The notes under the pieces were generated by a model, which did no database searches, had not been told where the DNA came from, and worked only from the letters and a program-made list of their open reading frames with translations. Made by a program: the position numbers and the translations under genes. From positions 95,694-144,788 of the forward strand of contig AVPN01000027.1 of the NCBI GenBank assembly GCA_000695325.1: 49,095 bases of DNA, in the 5' to 3' direction. Origin of the DNA: Pleurobrachia bachei. Lineage: Eukaryota > Ctenophora > Tentaculata > Cydippida > Pleurobrachiidae. Of the stretch, positions 11,411 through 19,977 are shown piece by piece (the first letter of the stretch is position 1; the number at the start of each line of letters is the position of its first letter).

Positions 11411-12539
11411 CTCAGAGTCAGAGAGCTGACGGTACTGGTAACAGGGTCCACCCTGCCGTATGGGTTCTCACTATATCTCACCAGGTGACCCTGTACACAC
11501 CCATCACCGTGCTCCAGAGAGGGGGGTAGGGAAAATGCGGTGCCCCCTATCTGGAAGTTTCCTCCCCGACTACCCGGGGTAAACACTCGTCCGAGAACGG
11601 AGACAGCCTTCTGTTCCTCGACAAGATCAACCTACAAAAAGAGAGCCGTTATATGGTGAATCTACTCCTTCACAAATCCAGACAGGGGTTGAAAGTGGGG
11701 GATCAGAGGTTAGAGGTTCCCCCTCTTCAGTGAGATTTAAGGTACCCCCTCTCCAGGGAGGTTAGAACTTAGAGATATAATCCCCTCTCTCCAGTGAGGT
11801 CGACCCCCCTGTACCTCGTCAGGAAGATGGTTGGATAGTTGGAGGGTGAGGACTCGGGCCATGATGTCCTCACACAAGGAGAAGGCAGTCCCCAGGAGAC
11901 TCACATACCCCTCCTCAAGGGGCGCCTCCGTGGCATCATACCTAGATAGTGGAGAGAGAGAGAGAGGTAATGGAGTCATACCTAGATAGTGGGGAGGGAG
12001 AGAGGGTGGAGAGAGAGAAATTTGGAGAGGTCAGATCAGGGTACCTAGGGGATGTGATGTGGACTCCATTCTCTACAACAACCTTACCACCTCACTCACC
12101 TCACCAATTACGCTACCTACCTCTGTTTGGTGAGTTCCAGTAGATGGTTGAGAGCATCCAAGAGGACAGCAAGTGAATCCTCAGGTAGCCCACCTGACTG
12201 GACCCCTTCCAGAAAGGATAACATGAGTCGGAGGTACTGGACAAACAACTCCAGACCCTCCTGTAAGCAGATATGAAATAGATGGGGGTGGGGGGGGGTA
12301 ATCGCACCTTGATCATAGATACTTCTTGGAAAAAGAAGATATATCTCCTCTGTCAGAGTATTGGCCTGACAGTATCTCCTAAGATAGACAACTATACTTC
12401 TTGGTAACTATCTAAAGCATTACAAACCTTGGAGTTGTTGATGAACTTAGCGACGGTAGAACCAAGACTGGTGAGATATTTAGCAATATCGGTAGAGTTC
12501 CCCATACCACTGAGAACCTCCCTCACAGTGTCAATCCAT
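11411..12539 (-). CDS. Polycystin-1-like protein, REJ/GAIN-region exons, partial
   Basis: Four minus-strand exons join in phase: 12539-12428, 12260-12121, 11941-11815 and 11631-11411. The first three give helical sequence (REVLSGMGNSTDIAKYL, LELFVQYLRLMLSFLEG, YVSLLGTAFSLCEDIMARVL) of the kind found in the long helical part before the GPS in polycystin-1/REJ proteins. The fourth has NFQIGGTAFSLPPSL, then HLVRYSENPYG and VTSTVSSLTLR, resembling the beta part of GAIN domains (NP...V-x-S-x-V-x-SL-x-L) just before the GPS cleavage site. Downstream GPS, PLAT and membrane exons are not identified, and upstream exons probably lie above 12539. An adhesion-GPCR-like protein is the alternative. The acceptor of exon 11941 is duplicated: CCACTATCTAGGTATGA occurs twice. 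Confidence 0.6.
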
Positions 12540-13089
12540 CTAGGAGAGGGGCGGAGTTAGTAAGGCTCAACTTAATCTGGGAAAGGGGCGAGAAGGGTCA
12601 ATCCACCTGATCGTGGGATTAAGGGGCGGAGTTAGAAGGGTCATCTTTGAAACACACAGAGAGCTAGCCAAGCGGCACTCATGACAAATATCGTCCCACA
12701 AGATACCCGGGTCGAGTATCCGATAGTTCTTTGCGGGCTTGACGTTAGAAAGCCTAGGCCGTATGTAGTGCAGTAGGCAGTACACTAGGGTAAGCGGTAA
12801 AGGTTGACCCCCCCCCCCTCTGGCCTTAACCGAGATCAGTCCGTGTATGTTTGAGATTTCCCATTCATCTGTTGTTACAGCTGAGGACATGTGAGTGTGT
12901 ATCAGTAGCAGAGGGAGATATCAAAATTACTTGCAGGTGGTAACGTTATATGATAGGAGAACCGCACTACCGAATAGTTTCCTACGCAACGTCAGAAGTT
13001 TCCGGGTACTCAGTGGGGATTGGTATCTTTTCAGTGAGAACAAGTGAGAAACCTTTCCTTGTTATATTCTGATATAAATCAGCTTTCAG

Positions 13090-15637
13090 TTTATCACAGA
13101 TTGCTATTTTATAAATCTATTCATCGTTGTTGACATAAAACCCGAGTCCAGCTTGCGGTCACCGAATTTAAATAATATATACCACTATGACAGATATAAC
13201 GGCTACAAGATGAGACTGAGAGAGGGTGACTACCGGTCTGACACGAACAATGGCAACCAAAATCCCCGGATTCCACACATGTCCAGCAGGAACTGGTAAG
13301 AAGCTCTAAGATCCAGATACTCTCCATCCCTTCTCAAAACCCTTATTATTAGAATCTCTCTAATTTATCCGTGATCTAGATACTATCATCACCCTTTCTT
13401 CGTACTTTCATTTATACTATTCTATTCCTGATCTCCATTCATCTCATCTATACATGAATGTAAGGTAGCTCGACCTACACATGAGTCTGATTGGTTGCTC
13501 GAGACCTACACTCAACCACCCTCCAGGTACGCCCTCCGGCCAGCCGTTAGCAGTATTATGTGTTTCGTTGAGACCGGTTACCGTTACATTGGGTACCGAA
13601 GTAAAACTCAACATGGCGTGACCTGCCAGAACTGGCAGAGTAACTATCCTCATCGGACGAGCTGGAAAAACGGTCGGGGTATTGGGAATCATAATTACTG
13701 CAGGAACCCTGATAAGGATCCTAATGGTGAGTCACGTGATGCCCATATATGGTATTGTGTGTCACGTGGTGCCATATATATGTATGCATGGTGTTGTGAG
13801 ATGGTGATTACAAGGTTTATGAGAGTAGACTTGGTAATTCCAGACAATCATCACCTGTGTTTGTCAACTGGTCTGTGACAACACACAGTACCAACGCAAA
13901 ACTAGTTACAGCAAAAGGTATGTGCGTCAAATTAAATTTAAAACGCATATTTAGTGCTCCCATTATAATTCTCTCACCGTACGTCTCCATCAGTAATTCA
14001 GTACACTGTGTTATTATAGACATGAGTTTCAAAATGGACATTTTGCCAAAAATATCAAGAGATATATTAGAAATTAGAAGCATTATTATATGACGTCTTT
14101 GCCAAATAGCTAACAAACACCTATCTAGCACACTACCGAAGGAACTCATTACATGCAAGCATCTCGCAGACAATAATGCTTCTACCATACACACAGCTGA
14201 TATAGTTCAAGATTCATCTCATAACTATCATCTCTTGAACTTCTCAGTTCTTAAGACCTCTACATATCCTGCAGGTCCACTATTATAACTCGAGTGGTTC
14301 CTGTGTGTATAATTCCCCACGTGTTACATATAGCTCGTACCATGGTCCATGTAGAAAGTTATATTGTGTATTCATTCAAGCTACTATAATAATTGCTAGA
14401 CAGGTGTAACCATGGTAACCATAACCACCCTCTATCAGGTCCCTTGTGTTGTACAGCCAGTACCAGTACCTAACTATTATAATATGTAGAATGTAACCCA
14501 TGGTAACCACGGTAACCATGGCAACCAACCATCCCAGGTCCTTGGTGTTATACAACGGATCCGGACAGATCATGGGATTACTGTGGGGTACCCAAGTGCA
14601 AGTGGAACGTTAATTGTTATACCGAGCTGGGACAGGATTACCGGGGTTACCGGACCCGAACTGTTGGAAACAGGTAAACCATTAGGACCCGAACTGTTGG
14701 AAACAGGTAAACCATTAGGACCCGAACTGTTGGAAACAGGTAAACCATTAGGAACACATTTGGGTTTAACAGAAGAGATAACCCAGATAAAAGGTGATTG
14801 AATCATATTTTATCGGAATTCGAACAAACTTTCGTTACTTTTGGAGGCAAAATGATTCTTATTTTGTGTTATCTTCCGATTGCGTAAGAATTGAGAAGTG
14901 TGTTACATTCGGGCATGTTATATATGGGGTAGCTGTTATGTAATGGAAAAGGGACGGTTCAGCTTCCAGAATTTAAATTCAAAATTGTTTCAGGTACAGC
15001 TGTAATGATTGGTTTAGCAACTTTCCACATCCTCACTCCTACGATAGTGACTACAACGTCGAACACTATGGAGTGGGACATCACAAGAACTGCAGGTATA
15101 AAGAATTGCTATGGAGTTTGGTAACCATAGTAACTTAGGAGGTAACCATATTTATATGATTCCAGTCGCATTGGCCATTGGTATATTTCACTTTTATTTC
15201 AGCAGTAGATGGATGGTGTATGCTCTTACATTTAACCCAATTTCAGGAATCCCCTGAATCCCAACCCTGGCAGTAATCAAACCAAATCAAACCTCTCAAC
15301 TTCTTTCAGGAACCCCAACCCTGGCAGTGAAAACAGGCCAAACCAAACTTCTAAACTTCTTTCAGGAATCCCAACCTCTTATTTAACTCTTCCACCTCCT
15401 TATTTAACTCTAATTTCAGGAATCCCAACCCGGGCAGTGACAACAAACCCCGTTTCTTTAACTAACCTCTCAACTCTGCATTTCAGGAATCCGAACCCTG
15501 GCAGTGACAACAGACCATGGTGTTACACGACGTACTTCTTCAAACGGTGGGCTTACTGTGATGTTCCCAAGTGCGAGTTCAGCTCCACGGACTACTTTGT
15601 GAGGAAACACGGCCCAAAGGGACTTAACTCAAACTAA
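13090..15637 (+). CDS. Double-kringle protein, 3' part of gene
   Basis: Exons in phase: 13527-13726, 14538-14673, 14994-15095 and 15487-15637 (stop at 15635). Kringle 1 runs from CFVETGYRYIGYRS through NYCRNPDKDPNG|PWCYTTDP to WDYCGVPKC. Kringle 2 runs from CYTELGQDYRGY through CNDWFSNFPHPHS and NCRNPNPGSDNRPWCYTT to WAYCDVPKC. Both keep the six cysteines and the (N/D)YCRNPD...PWCYTT core; the aspartates of a classical lysine-binding site are only partly present. Kringles mediate extracellular protein binding. After kringle 2 there are about 20 residues and a stop, so no protease domain follows. An upstream exon 13090-13295 joins in phase and has YDRYNGYKMRLREGDYRS, vaguely like a beta/gamma-crystallin motif; that exon is uncertain. 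The 5' end of the gene is not found and could be shared with the Kazal-like gene. Confidence 0.8.
14406..14526. promoter_or_regulatory. Cluster of X-box-like (RFX-type) palindromes in kringle intron
   Basis: GTAACCATGGTAAC (14406), GTAACCCATGGTAAC (14493), GTAACCACGGTAAC (14504) and GTAACCATGGCAAC (14513) each fit GTNRCC-N(0-3)-RGYAAC, the RFX-factor X-box consensus. The last ones overlap. Other full matches are at 7661, 15120, 16520, 16645, 19309 and 24144. Whether they act as enhancers is inference. Confidence 0.45.
14654..14752 (+). repeat. 33-bp unit repeated three times across a splice donor
   Basis: The unit starting ACCCGAACTGTTGGAAACAG and ending GTAAACCATTAGG is present three times. 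Each copy carries the exon end and the AACAG|GTAAAC donor of the second kringle exon. In the exon frame the sequence past the first donor reads TAA, so only use of the first donor keeps a longer frame. Confidence 0.9.
15240..15515 (+). repeat. Five tandem copies of a splice acceptor plus exon start
   Basis: TTTCAGGAATCCCAACC-type sequences followed by CTGGCAGTGA occur at about 15242, 15307, 15363, 15415 and finally at the true acceptor 15484-15486. The earlier four are decayed copies of the start of the last kringle exon (NPNPGSD), separated by about 50-65 bp of pyrimidine-rich intron. Confidence 0.85.
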
Positions 15638-16117
15638 AACAGGGAGTCGTACCTCCCTCTGGATCAGCTGTATAGGGCTGATGGCACCGTCCGCGTCCGT
15701 GGTGGAGACATAATGAGGGGGTGATCCATGTTATAGTGATCTCACTACCGCCTAAACGATAGAATACAAAACAGTGGTATTTGGATAAAATGTCTGCTAT
15801 GACGTCTGGAAACAAAATCTAAAACACTTTATAATTCAGCTAGGTGACAAGTACGATTATATGTTATAACATGTGATTTCTTTTTCAAAATAAATAACCA
15901 ATTGTTTAAATAGTCTGAAAGTATAATAATACATATTGTCGAAAACCCAATGAATCTGAACACACTGAAAAATTTATTATCATAAAGCGGCCTTTGTATC
16001 TCAAACCACCCGCATCCTAATTTATATTCTCTAACCCTCCTTTACAATATTTGTGAGAGAGTTTCGAACAACGCAACCGGTAGTCAATTCTGACGGATTT
16101 GTTGTAACTTGTAAGAA

Positions 16118-16511
16118 CTAGAACCAACCATCGTCAATACAAACTGACTCGGCAACACAACAGCCACCGTAGAAGACCGGCCTCTCTGGGGGACATGAAC
16201 ATTCCTGCAGGAGCGGCGGAATTAGTGGTAAACATCATTTACCAATTACCAAAAGGGATCAAGAGAAGGGGTGGTACGAAAATTTAATACTCAGGATCAA
16301 GGGTATCAACTAATTTATTTATTACATTCCTATAATGGTGGAAATTGATGTGTTCAATAAATTTTCAGCAGTATATGGAAAGGTTGTGAGTTGAAAAGTA
16401 ATTTGTCACAATTATTTTTTACCTTTGAACAGTGTCTTCGGCAGTGTTCATCACCACATTCTCTCTTACAAGGACTTGTGCAGTCTTGGAACCTCACTCC
16501 GCCGTGACACT
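16118..16511 (-). CDS. TIL (trypsin-inhibitor-like) domain, last two exons, copy 1
   Basis: Exons 16511-16423 and 16204-16118 on the minus strand. The joined peptide has the TIL spacing: CHGGVRFQDCTSPCKREC, then CRRHCSKECSCPPERPVF, then CCVAESVCIDDG, and a stop three residues later. TIL domains occur in secreted protease inhibitors and next to VWD domains in mucin-like proteins; only the C-terminal domain is visible, so the parent protein is unknown. In this orientation it converges on the kringle gene, an arrangement repeated in the second A-B copy, so this is probably the native strand. Upstream exons are not in the first copy because the sequence folds back into the palindrome. Confidence 0.65.
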
Positions 16512-16666
16512 CTGAAATGGTTGCCATGGTAACAAATGCAGCTGCTCATTGTATAATTATTTTCAGTCCTTGTGGTTTCTTAAGAGAACTGTTCTTAAGA
16601 AACCACAAGGACTGAAAATAATTATACAATGAGCAGCTGCATTTGTTACCATGGCAACCATTTCAG

Positions 16667-17060
16667 AGTGTCACGGCGGAGTGAGGTTCCAAGACTGCAC
16701 AAGTCCTTGTAAGAGAGAATGTGGTGATGAACACTGCCGAAGACACTGTTCAAAGGTAAAAAATAATTGTGACAAATTACTTTTCAACTCACAACCTTTC
16801 CATATACTGCTGAAAATTTATTGAACACATCAATTTCCACCATTATAGGAATGTAATAAATAAATTAGTTGATACCCTTGATCCTGAGTATTAAATTTTC
16901 GTACCACCCCTTCTCTTGATCCCTTTTGGTAATTGGTAAATGATGTTTACCACTAATTCCGCCGCTCCTGCAGGAATGTTCATGTCCCCCAGAGAGGCCG
17001 GTCTTCTACGGTGGCTGTTGTGTTGCCGAGTCAGTTTGTATTGACGATGGTTGGTTCTAG
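16667..17060 (+). CDS. TIL domain exons, inverted copy 2
   Basis: Exact mirror of the 16118-16511 exons: 16667-16755 (acceptor TTTCAG, donor GTAAAA) and 16974-17060 (acceptor CTGCAG, stop TAG). Because it sits in the inverted arm of the palindrome it is either a real inverted paralogue or an assembly artefact. Confidence 0.5.
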
Positions 17061-17739
17061 TTCTTACAAGTTACAACAAATCCGTCAGAATTGACTACCG
17101 GTTGCGTTGTTCGAAACTCTCTCACAAATATTGTAAAGGAGGGTTAGAGAATATAAATTAGGATGCGGGTGGTTTGAGATACAAAGGCCGCTTTATTTAT
17201 GATAATATATTTTTCAGTGTGTTCAGATTCATTGGGTTTTCGACGCCCAAAGGGACTTAACTCAAACTAAAACAGGGAGTCGTACCTCCCTCTGGATCAG
17301 CTGTATAGGGCTGATGGCACCGTCCGTGGTGGAGCCATAATGAGGGGGTGATCCATGTTATAGTGATTTCACTACCTCCTAAACGATAGAATACAAAACA
17401 GTGGTATTTTGATAAAATGTCTGCTATGACGTCTCGAAACAAAATCTAAAACACTATAACTCAGCTAGTACAAGTACGATATGTTATAACATGTGATTTC
17501 TTTTTCAAAATAAATAACCAATTGTTTAAATAGTCTGAAAGTATAATAATACATATTGTCGAAAACCCAATGAATCTGAACACACTGAAAAATATATTAT
17601 CATAAATAAAGCGGCCTTTGTATCTCAAACCACCCGCATCCGATCCTCATTATTCTCTAACCCTCCTTTACAATATTTGTGAGAGAGTTTCGACCAAGGC
17701 TACCGGATCATTTGATCAATTCTGATGGACTTGTTAGAA

Positions 17740-17826
17740 CTAGAACCAACCATCGTCAATACAAACTGACTCGGCAACACAACAGCCACCGTAGAAGACC
17801 GGTCTCTCTGGGGGACATGAACATTC
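17740..17826 (-). pseudogene. TIL last exon, partial copy 3
   Basis: Same final exon (PPERP...CIDDG then stop) as at 16118-16204, with intact acceptor CTGCAG on the minus strand. The preceding TIL exon is not found between here and the MITE/gap at 18014-19032. It may belong to the second haplotype whose upstream exons are lost in the gap. Confidence 0.45.
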
Positions 17827-18013
17827 CTGCAGGAGCGGCGGCGAATTAGTGGTAGAGAATATAACACAAAGAGGGATCAAGAGGAGAACAATTTAGGGTC
17901 AAGGGTATTAATTAATTTATTTAATTGTTGTTTAATTTGTTAATTGTTGTTAAGTAATCAGAGCAATTTACAATCATGGAAATTTCATGAAAAATTCAAC
18001 TAATTTGTCACTA

Positions 18014-18185
18014 CAGTCGGACCCCGATTTACCGGGATGCTCGGGGGAAAGGGTTTTGCCCGGTAAATCGGGGTGCCCGGTATATCGGGGTCAAAAACCG
18101 TTATTTTCCCATATCGGGGGAATTTTATACTCCCGGTAAATCGGGGTTCCGGTAAATCGGGGCCCGGTAAATCGGGGTCCGACTG
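18014..18185. repeat. CAGTCGGACCCCGATTTACC MITE, full copy, with inverted flanks
   Basis: Ends CAGTCGGACCCCGATTTACC and GGTAAATCGGGGTCCGACTG, with several internal ATTTACCGGG / CCCGGTAAAT blocks. The TIR start CAGT and TA flanks fit the Tc1/mariner-pogo (Tigger) style, by inference. The flanks are themselves inverted: AATTTGTCACTA before and TAGTGACAAATT after, running into the N gap. That is not a target duplication and points to a fold-back join. Confidence 0.8.
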
Positions 18186-18197
18186 TAGTGACAAATT

Positions 18198-19032
18198 NNN
18201 NNNNNNNNNNNNNNNNNNNNNNNNNNNNNNNNNNNNNNNNNNNNNNNNNNNNNNNNNNNNNNNNNNNNNNNNNNNNNNNNNNNNNNNNNNNNNNNNNNNN
18301 NNNNNNNNNNNNNNNNNNNNNNNNNNNNNNNNNNNNNNNNNNNNNNNNNNNNNNNNNNNNNNNNNNNNNNNNNNNNNNNNNNNNNNNNNNNNNNNNNNNN
18401 NNNNNNNNNNNNNNNNNNNNNNNNNNNNNNNNNNNNNNNNNNNNNNNNNNNNNNNNNNNNNNNNNNNNNNNNNNNNNNNNNNNNNNNNNNNNNNNNNNNN
18501 NNNNNNNNNNNNNNNNNNNNNNNNNNNNNNNNNNNNNNNNNNNNNNNNNNNNNNNNNNNNNNNNNNNNNNNNNNNNNNNNNNNNNNNNNNNNNNNNNNNN
18601 NNNNNNNNNNNNNNNNNNNNNNNNNNNNNNNNNNNNNNNNNNNNNNNNNNNNNNNNNNNNNNNNNNNNNNNNNNNNNNNNNNNNNNNNNNNNNNNNNNNN
18701 NNNNNNNNNNNNNNNNNNNNNNNNNNNNNNNNNNNNNNNNNNNNNNNNNNNNNNNNNNNNNNNNNNNNNNNNNNNNNNNNNNNNNNNNNNNNNNNNNNNN
18801 NNNNNNNNNNNNNNNNNNNNNNNNNNNNNNNNNNNNNNNNNNNNNNNNNNNNNNNNNNNNNNNNNNNNNNNNNNNNNNNNNNNNNNNNNNNNNNNNNNNN
18901 NNNNNNNNNNNNNNNNNNNNNNNNNNNNNNNNNNNNNNNNNNNNNNNNNNNNNNNNNNNNNNNNNNNNNNNNNNNNNNNNNNNNNNNNNNNNNNNNNNNN
19001 NNNNNNNNNNNNNNNNNNNNNNNNNNNNNNNN
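18198..19032. other. Assembly gap (835 N)
   Basis: Run of N. Upstream exons of the LGR-type GPCR and 3' exons of the lectin mosaic gene may be missing here. Confidence 1.
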
Positions 19033-19359
19033 CGTATGCCAGGCTGCGATAATTATAGGCATGTAATTATGATTATTATAATCATTTGGATAACTAGCGC
19101 ACCCATGATTGCATGGTGACTGGCATTTTAAAAGTAATTCGAAAATATCAACAAACTCCACTGAAAGTTCCAAAAGTGTAAGCAAGAGCTTTACAGCTTT
19201 GGTCACATTGAAGTGTTTTATGAAGGAGCAGTCTGTCGCTTAGATACCGCCTAACGAACGACCACTTCGACGACGTTCATCTCCAACTTATAATAGAGAT
19301 GTGGCCTGGTTACCATGGTTACACAATTTGTCGAATAAGAGGAACCAAGTGAAATGCAG

Positions 19360-19571
19360 TCGTTAGTGGTATGTATCCTTTCTTTTCAATTCTCATCATC
19401 CCCATCAACTCGGTGATCAATCCCCTGCTGTATGATTCCAATTTTTACTTTGGTCTCTTTTTTGGGCCGGCGCGAGCTTTGAGAAGTGCTGTTAATAGTT
19501 TCATAACGGCGCTCCTGACTTCCAACGAACAGGAACCGGCGGAAGGAACTCCCCAGGATACGGCACTTTAA
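19360..19571 (+). CDS. LGR-type rhodopsin-like GPCR, last exon (TM7 and tail)
   Basis: After the acceptor ATGCAG the frame reads VSGMYPFFSILIIPINS, then VINPLLYD, then a tail of about 45 residues ending EQEPAEGTPQDTAL and a stop. IPINS-x-(I/L)NP-x-LY is the TM7 signature of leucine-rich-repeat GPCRs (glycoprotein-hormone and relaxin receptor group) and contains NPxxY. All other exons are missing: the 835-bp gap is just upstream, and no other TM exon was found before it. Confidence 0.65.
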
Positions 19572-19752
19572 ATTTTAAGTTTTAAACAGATACACGTCTT
19601 CCTTTTGGATTTCAAATCAGGGACCTTTAGAGAGTGCCAAACTTTTCCATTATATATAGGTGGATTATATCAACAGCATTTTAACAAATCTATCAAGGTT
19701 GTTTAGTGTTTTATATTATGTTAATGTGATTTACAATTATTTATTTTAGTTA

Positions 19753-19922
19753 CAGTCGGACCCCGATTTACCGGGCCCCGATATACCGGAACCCCGATTT
19801 ACCGGGAGGATAAATTTCCCCCGATATAGGAAATTAACGGTATTTCACCCCGATATACCGGGCACCCCGATTTACCGGGCAAAATCCTTTCCCCCGAGGA
19901 TCCCGGTAAATCGGGGTCCGAC
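19753..19922. repeat. CAGTCGGACCCCGATTTACC MITE, second full copy
   Basis: Same terminal repeats and internal CGATTTACCGGG / CGATATACCGGG blocks as 18014-18185; the right end reads GGGGTCCGACTTA, slightly decayed. It lies between the LGR exon and the lectin-mosaic exons. Confidence 0.8.
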
Positions 19923-19977
19923 TTACCAACACTCAATGTCAGACTTTTAGGCCGGGCTATCATGAGAAGGTACTTAC

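Larger units (their letters stand above)
15612..17870. repeat. Complex duplication: A - B - inverted B - A - partial B
   Basis: Segment A (15612-15955; kringle 3' end and UTR) recurs at 17245-17590. Segment B (about 15956-16588) is followed at once by its reverse complement (about 16590-17240), forming a palindrome centred near 16589 with arms of about 630 bp and exact spacing; the exon edges mirror to the base. A partial, more diverged B in the original orientation follows the second A (17590-17870). The near-perfect arms suggest either a recent inverted duplication or a fold-back assembly or amplification chimera; the flanking A-B copies look like two haplotypes. Confidence 0.9.

Noticed and set aside
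14570-14806. Minus and plus frames with GPNGLPVSNSS / GPELLETGKPL repeats as a repeat protein
   Set aside because: They come from the 33-bp donor repeat; the kringle exon uses another frame and is spliced out there.
15624-15815. 63-codon minus frame repeated at 17257-17442
   Set aside because: Lies in the kringle 3' UTR copies; no domain, and frame only slightly kept between copies.
18073-19206. Long frames of 292-371 codons on both strands
   Set aside because: They run through 835 N; there is no coding evidence on either side of the gap in these frames.
19032-19206. Minus frame with CQSPCNHGC as an EGF-like exon of the lectin mosaic gene
   Set aside because: Only part of an EGF pattern, stops or low complexity nearby, and no phase that fits the exon at 19978; kept as unsupported.
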